Part shown: positions 1 through 8,346 of the stretch, piece after piece
Position numbering within the stretch: position 1 is the stretch's first letter
Layout of the letters: each line of letters begins with the position of its first letter
NCBI GenBank assembly: GCA_902531515.1
Contig: CACAEJ010000002.1
Location: 62,001 to 126,000, forward strand
DNA from: an uncultured Pseudohongiella sp.
GTDB lineage: Bacteria; Pseudomonadota; Gammaproteobacteria; Pseudomonadales; Pseudohongiellaceae
Direction: 5' to 3'
DNA: 64,000 nt
Made by a program: the position numbers and the translations under genes
The notes under the pieces: generated by a model
Database searches by the model: none
Seen by the model: only the letters and a program-made list of their open reading frames with translations
Told to the model about the DNA's origin: nothing

Positions 1-214
1 TGTGATCTCTCTCGTCTACATCTACTCCAATAGTATTTCCCTGAACCCAATGATTTGGAAGTGGCTTTGGCCACAAAGGATCCACTAGGAAATGTGGTGC
101 CATGACGTCGTTATTAGCCGCGACGACAGGCTCTTGCAGTTGGGATTGGCCAATCTGTAGAGCCGCCAAAGCAACTAATAGACCTGCTCCTATCAACACC
201 TTGATCTTTGTCAT
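1..214 (-). CDS. 5' part of a secreted NHL beta-propeller protein, peptidyl-hydroxyglycine amidating lyase-like (partial)
   Basis: Reading the minus strand from ATG at 214 gives 71 open codons that run off the window. The start has a strong Shine-Dalgarno (AGGAG within 221-230). The first ~25 residues form a signal peptide (MTKIKVLIGAGLLVALAALQ). After a short linker come VDPLWPKPLPNHW and GVDVDERDH. From memory, this N-terminal pattern is typical of bacterial six-bladed NHL propellers annotated as peptidyl-alpha-hydroxyglycine alpha-amidating lyase-like. The catalytic part lies outside the window, so activity cannot be judged. The gene is divergent from the HupE-like gene and close to two PHM-like copper monooxygenases, which catalyse the partner half-reaction in eukaryotes. 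It could equally be another NHL-repeat protein of unknown activity. Confidence 0.6.
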   Translation of the reverse strand, partial: MTKIKVLIGAGLLVALAALQIGQSQLQEPVVAANNDVMAPHFLVDPLWPKPLPNHWVQGNTIGVDVDERDH

Positions 215-274
215 TTTTTTTCTCCTCTACATGCCCGCAAAATGGCGAGCTTACTAACTTTCAGAGCGAGCTCC

Positions 275-307
275 GAGTATACTGACTTATGCAGAGACAG
301 TATACTC
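275..307. promoter_or_regulatory. Paired AGTATACT palindromes between divergent genes; candidate operator or divergent promoter
   Basis: GAGTATACTG (275-284) and CAGTATACTC (298-307) form a perfect 10-bp inverted repeat with a 13-nt spacer. Each arm contains the self-complementary octamer AGTATACT, and the two octamers are 23 bp apart. On both strands the embedded TATACT hexamers are separated by exactly 17 nt, so either can serve as a -10 element. The site lies 61 bp before the minus-strand propeller gene and 178 bp before the plus-strand HupE-like gene. A regulator site is inferred. The rest of 215-484 is AT-rich and shows no gene. Confidence 0.45.
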
Positions 308-484
308 ACTTCGAAAATTTTCGGATAAGCCTTTGTAAGAATTTGTAACAAGAAAGACGATTACTATCCATATTTGCATTACGCTACGGTTTGGTTTTTT
401 GAGTGAGTAGTACTAACTGTTTGTATTTCATGTAAAAATATAAAAATTAAGAAATTTTTTCGGACTAAATAGACTATATCTCTT

Positions 485-1834
485 ATGAAAAATTCGGTAA
501 AAACATTCTGTCTAATTCAATTAATTTGCCTTGCCGGACTTGTTCAAGCTCATGATATTCCTTCTCGTGTCACTGTAAACGCATTCGTCAAACCTGAAGG
601 TAATGAGCTGACTGCACTAATTCGAGTCCCAATGGAGGCTCTCGGAGAAGTTAGTTTTCCTTTGCGCGGGCCGGGGTTTTTGCAATTCTCTGAAGCGCAG
701 TTTGCTCTCGATGATGCAGCAAGAATTTACATAACCGAATCTCTTAAGTTCTATGAAAATGGTGAGGAGTTGACGGAGAAACAGCTTCGTCGAACAAGAG
801 TGTCTTTACCTTCAAACCGGTCTTTTTCGAGTTTTGAAGTTGCTCTAGACAATATAATGAGCCCTCCGTTGGATGATAGTACAGATTTGTTTTGGAGGCA
901 GGGAGTGCTCGATGTGCTGGTGACTTATCCAATCCAGTCGGACGAATCTGATTTTTCGGTTAACCCCGAACTTGCCACTTTATCTGATCAAACGACTACG
1001 GTGCTGCGATTTTTAGTGCCTAACGGTGCTGAAAGAGTGTTTAATTATTTAGGCAACCCAGGTGTTGTAGAGTTGGATCCGCGATGGCATCAGGCAGCGC
1101 TTAGATTTGTGACTATGGGTTTCGAGCACATTTTAGAAGGGATTGATCATCTTCTGTTTTTGTTCTGTCTAGTGATTCCCTTGCGTTCCATGCGAGGGTT
1201 AATTCCCGTAATTACCTCTTTCACTGTTGCGCATTCAATCACTCTAATAAGCGCATCTTTTGGAGTCGCGCCGAGCGCTTTATGGTTTCCCCCTCTTATC
1301 GAAACTTTGATTGCTTTATCAATTGTGTATATGGCATTTGAAAATATTGTAGGCGTTAAATTAGAGCACCGCTGGATGATAACCTTTGGCTTCGGCCTTA
1401 TTCACGGTTTTGGTTTCTCGTTTCTGTTTAGTGAAACCCTACAATTTGCGGGTGGACACTTATTTTCCTCACTTTTGGCATTTAACATCGGCGTCGAAAT
1501 TGGGCAGATATTTATTCTAATCTTGGTGATACCAGTGATAAACCTTTTGTTCAAATACTTGGTTGATGAACGGATTGGGACGATACTTTTGTCAGCTCTG
1601 TTGGCCCATAGCGCCTGGCATTGGATGATAGAGCGGGGAATCACGCTAAATTTATATCAGTTCCAAATGCCAGTGTTCGATTCTCTTTTCTGGGCTGCAT
1701 TGATGCGTTGGGGAATGATGTTCATCGTTATAATCGCTGTGCTGTGGGGTATGTATGAATTATTCCGAAAGTTTTCTCTGATCGAAGCTATTCCAGGATT
1801 CGGTAAACAAGAGAAAATTGGGTCAGATGGTTAG
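485..1834 (+). CDS. HupE/UreJ-2 family membrane protein
   Basis: A 449-residue protein with a signal peptide (cleavage likely after ...LVQA, residue 22), an extracytoplasmic beta-rich segment to about residue 200, and then about seven membrane helices. The helical part carries family motifs: GFEHILEGIDHLLFL (212-226), FTVAHSITL (246-254) and a later FGLIHGFGF, all with conserved His/Asp/Glu typical of HupE/UreJ-type proteins. HupE and UreJ relatives are nickel permeases; for this long two-part version the transported metal is unknown. The neighbouring copper-dependent monooxygenase genes make a role in metal supply to secreted enzymes plausible, but that is inference. The gene is 97 nt upstream of the first monooxygenase gene on the same strand, so they probably share a transcript. 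Confidence 0.75.
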   Translation: MKNSVKTFCLIQLICLAGLVQAHDIPSRVTVNAFVKPEGNELTALIRVPMEALGEVSFPLRGPGFLQFSEAQFALDDAARIYITESLKFYENGEELTEKQLRRTRVSLPSNRSFSSFEVALDNIMSPPLDDSTDLFWRQGVLDVLVTYPIQSDESDFSVNPELATLSDQTTTVLRFLVPNGAERVFNYLGNPGVVELDPRWHQAALRFVTMGFEHILEGIDHLLFLFCLVIPLRSMRGLIPVITSFTVAHSITLISASFGVAPSALWFPPLIETLIALSIVYMAFENIVGVKLEHRWMITFGFGLIHGFGFSFLFSETLQFAGGHLFSSLLAFNIGVEIGQIFILILVIPVINLLFKYLVDERIGTILLSALLAHSAWHWMIERGITLNLYQFQMPVFDSLFWAALMRWGMMFIVIIAVLWGMYELFRKFSLIEAIPGFGKQEKIGSDG

Positions 1835-1931
1835 CAACTGGGGACACACTCTTACTTGGTATCAAAGGTCACAAGCAACTATCGTATGTCGCGCTAAGAG
1901 AAATATCTTAAGGGAGTCAGCGGGGTTGAAA

Positions 1932-3692
1932 ATGTTAGGTTGCCGCTTTTTTTGGATCGTTGCGATAGTTTCGACTGCGGCTTTGGCTGATGATACAGCA
2001 AAAAAAATCGGTGACTTTGCACTGCTTGATCAAAACGGTAGGCAACATCAACTCAGAAAATATAGTGAAAGAGACGCAGTATTTTTATTATCCATCGGTC
2101 AGCAATGTTCAAAGTCTCTAAGAATTTTGGATCGATACAACTTGCTTCGCAAAGGTGCTCACAGTCCAAACATAGTTTTTTTTGCGATAGATTCGACATC
2201 CCGCGCAAAGGGCGTTGATGCCTCTAATAGATATGGAACCGCAGGCTCTGATTTGCCCATACTTATTGATGATTCTCTCCTAATTACTGAAAGCCTGGGT
2301 ATGCATCGGGCTGGGGATTTGGTTATCGTCGAACCGGCTTCCGGAGAGATTCTTTATAATGGGACAATAGAAGCATACGAGGGCATGGGAATAAATGCGC
2401 TTGATTTTTCGCCTGGGGATTCGGCAGTATCTATCGCAGAAATTCTTTCCGCTATGAAATCTGATGAGGATGGTCAAAAATTCGCTCTGTCAGGAGGACA
2501 AACCGATAGCTGTGAGCCTTTTCTGCAGGGCGAGCAGATTAATCGGGAATCGCCAGATTACACTACTGAAGTTGCTCCAATTCTGAAGGAGAAATGCGTG
2601 CACTGCCATTCCCGAGGCGGCATTGCGCCTTTTGCAATGGACTCGTACGAGGTTGTAAAGGGCTGGTCCTCAATGATTAAGGAGGTTCTTCTCACAAGAA
2701 GGATGCCACCTATGCAAATAGATCCTCGCGTTAAACACTTTGCTAATGCTAACTACATCGAACCTTCGGAAATGAGAATTTTGATTCGTTGGATTGATGA
2801 GGGAGCTCTATTCAGTGAAAACTTAGATGACCCCTTAAAGCGTGTTTCGCCAAGTGCAACTCAATGGCAGTTGGGGGAACCTGATCATATTCTTCAACTA
2901 CCAGCATTTAGGGTTCCGGCGACGGGGGTTCTTGACTATGAGAATGTTACAATAAACCTTCCCTTCACAAATAGTGTCTGGATAAAATCCGTGCATTTCA
3001 TCCCAGGAGATAGGCGCGTATTGCATCATTTGATGAGTTACATAGCCCCCAGAGATTCGCGCTTGAGTGATGCCGCAAGAGAGGAAACTGGCGCTTGGAA
3101 ATTCCTCGAGGGCTATGCTCCAGGGAAAGATGGTGCGGTGACTTTTCCGCATCAAACGGGTGTTTTTATCCCCGCTGGTTCATCCTTGGAAGTATCACTC
3201 CACTATACAACTTTCGGCAGAGAAGTGGTTGATCAGACGAGTATAGGTCTATATTTTTCCGATGAAGACCCGCGGTATGAGTATTCAACCTATGCTCTGA
3301 GTAACGGAGGCTCAAACATCTCAATACCTCCGGGTGTTGAAGAATATAAAATGAGTTCATCTCATACTTTTGAGGATGCGATAATGCTTTATGGGCTCAG
3401 ACCCCATATGCATTATCGAGGGAAGTACATGCGGATGAGTGTTGAGTATCTTGATGGAACTGTCGAAGACATAATAAATGTGCCCAACTACAATTTTGCT
3501 TGGCAGCCTACCTATAGGCTGTCAGAGCCAATGCTTTTGCCCTCTGGCAGTCGAGTGATCGTCGATGGAGCTTTTGACAACTCAAGGCACAATCTGGGTA
3601 ATCCCGACCCCGACGCTTGGGTTCGAGGAGGGGCGCAAAGTTGGGACGAAATGTTTATAGGCTACTTTTCTTACCATAGGATAGGGAAGTAG
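1932..3692 (+). CDS. Secreted thioredoxin-like / cytochrome c / PHM-like copper monooxygenase fusion, copy 1
   Basis: I chose ATG 1932 (586 aa) because it begins directly with a signal peptide (MLGCRFFWIVAIVSTAALA); the open frame upstream to 1818 would bury that peptide. Domains in order: a redoxin-like fold (about 25-175) that keeps one Cys (GQQCSKS) instead of CxxC; a c-type haem site CVHCH (222-226) followed by RMPPMQIDP; and a C-terminal copper type II, ascorbate-dependent monooxygenase-like domain. The usual copper ligands of PHM/DBH are visible: His-His 365-366, a candidate third His at 424, HMH 492-494, and Met574 in WDEM. The substrate is unknown. The protein is strongly similar to the next gene, so the pair is a tandem duplication. 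Location is periplasmic or extracellular. Confidence 0.75.
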   Translation: MLGCRFFWIVAIVSTAALADDTAKKIGDFALLDQNGRQHQLRKYSERDAVFLLSIGQQCSKSLRILDRYNLLRKGAHSPNIVFFAIDSTSRAKGVDASNRYGTAGSDLPILIDDSLLITESLGMHRAGDLVIVEPASGEILYNGTIEAYEGMGINALDFSPGDSAVSIAEILSAMKSDEDGQKFALSGGQTDSCEPFLQGEQINRESPDYTTEVAPILKEKCVHCHSRGGIAPFAMDSYEVVKGWSSMIKEVLLTRRMPPMQIDPRVKHFANANYIEPSEMRILIRWIDEGALFSENLDDPLKRVSPSATQWQLGEPDHILQLPAFRVPATGVLDYENVTINLPFTNSVWIKSVHFIPGDRRVLHHLMSYIAPRDSRLSDAAREETGAWKFLEGYAPGKDGAVTFPHQTGVFIPAGSSLEVSLHYTTFGREVVDQTSIGLYFSDEDPRYEYSTYALSNGGSNISIPPGVEEYKMSSSHTFEDAIMLYGLRPHMHYRGKYMRMSVEYLDGTVEDIINVPNYNFAWQPTYRLSEPMLLPSGSRVIVDGAFDNSRHNLGNPDPDAWVRGGAQSWDEMFIGYFSYHRIGK

Positions 3693-3708
3693 AAATTGTT
3701 TTTGGCAT

Positions 3709-3738
3709 TTGCCGAAAATTTTAACAAGTTAATATAAT
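3709..3738 (+). promoter_or_regulatory. Candidate sigma70 promoter for the second monooxygenase gene
   Basis: TTGCCG (3709-3714), an 18-nt spacer and a consensus TATAAT (3733-3738) lie 85 bp before the ATG at 3823. The -10 is perfect and the -35 weak. It implies that the second copy can be transcribed independently of the first. Confidence 0.5.
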
Positions 3739-3822
3739 TTTAGTTAGGAATTTAGATTTAGCTGCTCTATTCTCTTGCAATCTCGATTGGTTATCGACTG
3801 GAACCCGAATGAGGTGTATCAA

Positions 3823-5535
3823 ATGAAAAAGTTGACAAGCAGTCGAATTATCCTGCTCGCCTTGTTGGCCATTCAATCTTCTGAGGCCGCTCTAGATCGT
3901 ATTAGTGATTTTGCGCTCTTGGACTCAAAGGGTGAGTTCTATCAACTCAGTCGTTATCGTCACCAAAAGGCGATGGTTATCATGGCCTTAGATGGGACGT
4001 GTTCGGAGACGATGGATTCCTTAGATCAATTTGAAAGTCTCCGGTCTAAGTTTGGCGATCAACCTGTTACTTTTTTGTTATTAAACTCCTCCGACAATTT
4101 GAAATTCGAGAATACACAAACACTGTCTGACAGAGCGTTAGATGCTCATTTACCGTTGCTTAGAGACAATGGGCAACTGGTATCAGAAGCTATGTCGGTT
4201 ACAAAATCTGGCGAAGTAGTAATTGTAGATCCAAACGCTTTAACACTTTTATATCGGGGAATTGGTGGTGAGGAGGCAAGTGCTGTAATTAAAGAGCTGC
4301 TTGCGGGTGAGGTATTTCAAACTGAGACTAAGATAACTTCATTAGACGGCTGTGGGTTACGATTCCCCGCTAGGGAAAAGCATGCGAGCGAAGTTCCCGA
4401 CTATGGTACAGAAATAGCGCCGATCATCGCTGAGCAATGTGCCGCATGCCATCGAGAGGGTGGTATTGGTCCGTTTGCAATGGATAGCCATTTGATGCTG
4501 CAAGGTTGGGCGCCCATGATTAAAGAGGTGTTACTCACTAAGCGTATGCCACCGATGCAAGTAGACCCTAGTATCGGACATTTTACCAACGCCCGATACG
4601 TTTCGGACGCTGATTTTCAAAAGCTTGTGCATTGGATCGATTCTGGAGCTCCGAGAGGAACCTCGTCAGTCGATCCGCTTACGCTATTGGAATTTCCCGA
4701 TCGAAGACAATGGCAGCTTGGTGAGCCTGATTACATAATTACTGCGCCACGACATGAGATTCCTGCAACCGGAGTTCTGGACTACATAAATGTTGATGTT
4801 GAGTTACCTTTCCAAGAGGACAAGTGGGTGAAGGCAGTCCAGTACATACCAGGAGATGAATCGGTATTACACCATCTGCTGACTTATGTCACAGCACCTG
4901 ACGAGGCAGTTCAAGGCGAGGCCGCAACAGTAAACGTTGCAACACGTTTTCTGGAAGGCTATGCCCCAGGAAAAGTTGATGCCATGACTTTTCCAAAGGA
5001 TACAGGAGTGTACATACCTGCAGACCATAAGTTGAGTATGCAGTTCCACTACACTACTAATGGAAAGGCGACGAGTGATGAGACCGTCTTAGGGTTGTAT
5101 GTGTACGATCAACCACCTAGGTATGAGAACTTTACCCAGTCTGTTTCTGGTTTGTTTCGAATCCCTCCTTATGCGCGTGATCACAAAGCATCAGCACGCT
5201 ATATTTTCGAAGAGGATGTCACCATCACGGGATTGAGGGCACACATGCATTTTAGGGGCAAAGATATGAAATTCAGCGCAGAATACCCTGACGGAACGAT
5301 GCGTGAATTGTTGAGTGTCCCTAACTACAGTTATGCTTGGCAGCCAACCTATGCATTCGAACAACCGGTCAATTTACCAGCAGGAACTAGAGTACATGTT
5401 ACTGGGGCTTTTGATAATTCCGAAAATAACCCTGCTAACCCTGATCCAAGCAAGGAATTAACTTTTGGGTTGCAGAGCTGGGATGAAATGTTTATTGGCT
5501 ACTGGACTTACCATTATTCAGATAGTCACGAGTAA
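3823..5535 (+). CDS. Secreted thioredoxin-like / cytochrome c / PHM-like copper monooxygenase fusion, copy 2
   Basis: Start taken at ATG 3823 (570 aa), with GAGGTG upstream and a signal peptide right after it (MKKLTSSRIILLALLAIQSS). The architecture is the same as copy 1: a redoxin-like domain with a single Cys (GTCSET), a CAACH haem site (206-210) with RMPPMQVDP, then the PHM-like domain with His-His 350-351, a candidate third His at 409, HMH 474-476 and Met556 in WDEM. All expected copper ligands are present in both copies, so neither looks degenerate. The longer frame back to 3775 adds residues with no signal-peptide logic. Divergence from copy 1 is spread along the protein, suggesting an old duplication and possibly different substrates. 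Confidence 0.75.
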   Translation: MKKLTSSRIILLALLAIQSSEAALDRISDFALLDSKGEFYQLSRYRHQKAMVIMALDGTCSETMDSLDQFESLRSKFGDQPVTFLLLNSSDNLKFENTQTLSDRALDAHLPLLRDNGQLVSEAMSVTKSGEVVIVDPNALTLLYRGIGGEEASAVIKELLAGEVFQTETKITSLDGCGLRFPAREKHASEVPDYGTEIAPIIAEQCAACHREGGIGPFAMDSHLMLQGWAPMIKEVLLTKRMPPMQVDPSIGHFTNARYVSDADFQKLVHWIDSGAPRGTSSVDPLTLLEFPDRRQWQLGEPDYIITAPRHEIPATGVLDYINVDVELPFQEDKWVKAVQYIPGDESVLHHLLTYVTAPDEAVQGEAATVNVATRFLEGYAPGKVDAMTFPKDTGVYIPADHKLSMQFHYTTNGKATSDETVLGLYVYDQPPRYENFTQSVSGLFRIPPYARDHKASARYIFEEDVTITGLRAHMHFRGKDMKFSAEYPDGTMRELLSVPNYSYAWQPTYAFEQPVNLPAGTRVHVTGAFDNSENNPANPDPSKELTFGLQSWDEMFIGYWTYHYSDSHE

Positions 5536-5647
5536 ACAAGAGTATATTTGTCATCTGTTATTTGACTTATCAAAATTCTTTGCCTTGGTTTGAAATTATT
5601 GAAAACGGTATTTTGGGCTTACTTTAGCATTCCGAGTTTAACGTCAA

Positions 5648-5677
5648 TTGTGTCTATGCTGACTAACTTGCTATGAT
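5648..5677 (+). promoter_or_regulatory. Candidate promoter of cstA
   Basis: TTGTGT (5648-5653), an 18-nt spacer and TATGAT (5672-5677). The -10 is preceded by TGC, an extended -10 element. It lies about 40 bp before the cstA ATG. Confidence 0.45.
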
Positions 5678-5715
5678 ATTAGAAAGCTTACAATAATAAT
5701 CCCGGAGAACTCGCT

Positions 5716-7431
5716 ATGTCCTCGCTCTTTATAGTTCTTTTTGGCCTCGTCGGTCTGGCTTTCGGATGGTTTGTCTATTCAAAATTCATCGCTGAAAAGA
5801 TTTATAAGTTGGATCCTAATTACGTTACTCCAGCTCATAAATTTGAAGATGGTGTCGACTACGTTCCCACTAATAAGTTTGTCCTTTGGGGGTCTCATTT
5901 TACGGCAGTAGCGGGAGCGGCTCCCATAGTAGGCCCCGCTATAGCGGTCTATTGGGGGTGGATGCCGGCTCTGTTGTGGGTAACTTTTGGCTCTATTTTC
6001 TTTGCTGGTGTTCACGATTTTGGAGCGCTTTGGGCCAGTAATAGACATGACGCTAAGTCTATAGGTGCTTTGTCGGAAAGTATCGTGGGGCAGCGCGTAC
6101 GTGCTGTTTTGATGATAATCATTTTTTTACTTCTTGTTCTCGTTAACGCGATGTTCGCGACGATAATTGCTGATGAAATGGTTATTTATCCAGAGTCAGT
6201 ATTCCCGGCTTGGGCAGCAATTCCAGTTGCTATAGCTGTGGGGGTTCTGATTCGGAAAAAAATTAGTCTGTTGGCTATATCAATTATTGGGGTCGCAATT
6301 CTTTACTTTACAATATACGTGGGTAGCACAATGCCCCTTGCATTGCCCGGTGACGTATTTGGCCTCGGTGAACGCGGCGACTGGATAATCTTATTGTATG
6401 TTTATGCCGGAATCGCTTCCATGTTACCAGTCTGGTTACTACTGCAACCGAGAGACTATATCAATGGGGCTCAGTTGGTTTTGGGTTTGTTTGTTCTTTA
6501 CTCAGCTGTTCTTTTGACGACTCCTGATGTGGCTGCGCCCATGTTTAATGACGTGGCCGAAGGAACACCTCCAATATTTCCAATTTTATTTGTTACGATT
6601 GCATGTGGGGCGCTTTCAGGATTCCATGGCATAGTTTCCTCTGGCACCAGTGCTAAGCAGCTAGACAACGAAAAAGACGCTAGATTTGTCGGTTATTTGG
6701 GCGCTTTGGGCGAGGGTTCTCTTGCTTTGATTACTATAACCGCTGTTACCGGTTCACTGTATGCGTCCTCCGTCGCGGGCGGATGGGACGCTATTTATCC
6801 TAGCTTTACTGGCGGGCCATCTGCCGGAGGGTTCATAGCAGGAGGTGCACTACTTATTTCAGAGGGATGGGGCATCCCCTTGGCTTTCGCACAGACCATG
6901 TTGGCCGTTATGGTCGTGTTGTTTGCAGGAACAACAATGGACGCCGGATTGAGGTTAACACGCTACATAATCCAGGAATGGGGAAGTATTTACCAAATAA
7001 GTCCTCTCAAGAACAATTATATATCAACCTTAGTTGCCGTTGCTGCTTGTTTATTACTAGCATTTGGCGTTTCAAATGGTAACTATCCGGGAGATGGGGG
7101 TACCTTGATCTGGCCTGTCTTTGGCGCTACCAACCAAATACTAGCAAGTATGACACTAATAGTGCTTGCCGTTTATCTGTTAAAGTTAGGTCGTTCGGCG
7201 AAACCGTTAATTATACCAATGTGTTTTATTTTGTTTATGGCGAGTTGGGCCGGTGTATGGTACATCGCAGATTACATTAGCAGAGGGCAGTGGATATTGG
7301 TTGTGATCCAGGTTGCGGTTATGGGTCTTGCATTGTTCATTATACTTGAAGCTTGGTCCACAGTTACGAAATTAAAACAAGCTGAAGATTCTCAAGAGGA
7401 GCCCGAATCTGCAGCTTCTTCGAACGATTAG
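5716..7431 (+). CDS. cstA: Carbon starvation protein A family transporter
   Basis: A 571-residue, very hydrophobic protein with more than a dozen membrane segments. The CstA family signature is clear near the N-terminus: VDYVPTNKFVLWGSHFTAVA, then GAAPIVGPAIAVYWGW and FFAGVHDFGALWASNRHDAK. Characterised members take up pyruvate (BtsT, CstA of E. coli) and have been linked to peptide uptake; which applies here cannot be read from the sequence. It is shorter than E. coli CstA (about 700 aa), which is common in the wider family. The C-terminus is a short acidic cytoplasmic tail. The start is supported by GGAGAA upstream (5703-5708). The gene appears monocistronic. Confidence 0.85.
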   Translation: MSSLFIVLFGLVGLAFGWFVYSKFIAEKIYKLDPNYVTPAHKFEDGVDYVPTNKFVLWGSHFTAVAGAAPIVGPAIAVYWGWMPALLWVTFGSIFFAGVHDFGALWASNRHDAKSIGALSESIVGQRVRAVLMIIIFLLLVLVNAMFATIIADEMVIYPESVFPAWAAIPVAIAVGVLIRKKISLLAISIIGVAILYFTIYVGSTMPLALPGDVFGLGERGDWIILLYVYAGIASMLPVWLLLQPRDYINGAQLVLGLFVLYSAVLLTTPDVAAPMFNDVAEGTPPIFPILFVTIACGALSGFHGIVSSGTSAKQLDNEKDARFVGYLGALGEGSLALITITAVTGSLYASSVAGGWDAIYPSFTGGPSAGGFIAGGALLISEGWGIPLAFAQTMLAVMVVLFAGTTMDAGLRLTRYIIQEWGSIYQISPLKNNYISTLVAVAACLLLAFGVSNGNYPGDGGTLIWPVFGATNQILASMTLIVLAVYLLKLGRSAKPLIIPMCFILFMASWAGVWYIADYISRGQWILVVIQVAVMGLALFIILEAWSTVTKLKQAEDSQEEPESAASSND

Positions 7432-7468
7432 GTTGTTCTAAAAACCACTTTTGGGGAAAATTTAAATC

Positions 7469-7509
7469 CCATCAAGCAGTTTTGATGGTCCGCATTAAAA
7501 CTGTTTGAT
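7469..7509 (+). promoter_or_regulatory. Alternative hairpins between cstA and birA
   Basis: The 13-nt arm at 7471-7483 pairs with 7497-7509 (one G-U), giving a long stem with a 13-nt loop. A competing 7-bp hairpin uses 7469-7475 with 7482-7488. The two cannot form together. There is no U-run after the long stem, so it is not a standard terminator; it could be a leader element for birA or the 3' end of cstA mRNA. Confidence 0.35.
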
Positions 7510-7536
7510 CAGCGGTGAAATTTACTCTGATAAATT

Positions 7537-8346
7537 ATGTCTCAATACCCAATCGGCCCTAACTCACTTGATCAAATAGAACCCCTATTCAGTCAGATTC
7601 GGTTATTTAAAGAAATTGATTCTACAAATGATGAAGCTCGCCGGGCGATAAAATCGGGTGTCTCAGGAATTAATCTGATAATAGCGGATTCCCAAACTGG
7701 GGGGCGAGGCAGAAGAGGTAGAACTTGGGTTAGCCCGGCCGGGGGGTTGTACATGAGTTTTATATTTCCATTTCAAAAAGATTTAATCCAGCCTCAGGCC
7801 TTGAGCCTTGTCGCGGCTATAAGTGTTAAAAACTCTTTAGAAGAGTGGTCTATGACGCCGATAAAATTAAAGTGGCCTAATGACCTTCTCGTCGAAGGTA
7901 AAAAACTAGCAGGCATTCTCCTGGAGCTAGAGACTTCGGGAAAAAATAACCATGTTGTTTTTGGAATAGGAGTGAACTATTTACTTACTGTTGACCAGAA
8001 AGTGAAGATTGATCGTGAAGTAACGGATTTAAACGAGCACGCCGAAAGCATCCCCGCTAGAGAGAGAGTAATAACAAAAATTTGTATTGATTTGCTGAAC
8101 AATGTTCGGGAATTCGTTGGTGAAGGTTTCGCGCCCTTTAAATCGGTTTGGAACGAAAGTGATCACTATTTAGGATCAAGTGTTGTCGTAAGTGATGGAA
8201 AATCGCAGAAGTCAGGTATATCTCTCGGAGTCAATGACGGAGCTGAATTAATAATTGAGTCAGATTCTGGCAAAGAATTAATATCGAGTGGAGAGATCGC
8301 CTTCGGTCTGCGAGAACTAGTGGGGACAATTAATTGTGATACTTGA
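7537..8346 (+). CDS. birA: Biotin--[acetyl-CoA-carboxylase] ligase without DNA-binding domain
   Basis: Activates biotin with ATP and transfers it to the carboxyl carrier protein AccB. This 269-residue protein shows the catalytic core: the biotinyl-AMP loop GRGRRGR (56-62), KWPNDL (112-117) and KKLAGILLE (122-130), followed by the small C-terminal domain. E. coli BirA is about 321 residues with an N-terminal winged helix; here that helix is absent, so this is a monofunctional (group I type) ligase and not a repressor of biotin synthesis. It overlaps coaX by 11 nt, so the two are co-transcribed and probably translationally coupled. Confidence 0.9.
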   Translation: MSQYPIGPNSLDQIEPLFSQIRLFKEIDSTNDEARRAIKSGVSGINLIIADSQTGGRGRRGRTWVSPAGGLYMSFIFPFQKDLIQPQALSLVAAISVKNSLEEWSMTPIKLKWPNDLLVEGKKLAGILLELETSGKNNHVVFGIGVNYLLTVDQKVKIDREVTDLNEHAESIPARERVITKICIDLLNNVREFVGEGFAPFKSVWNESDHYLGSSVVVSDGKSQKSGISLGVNDGAELIIESDSGKELISSGEIAFGLRELVGTINCDT

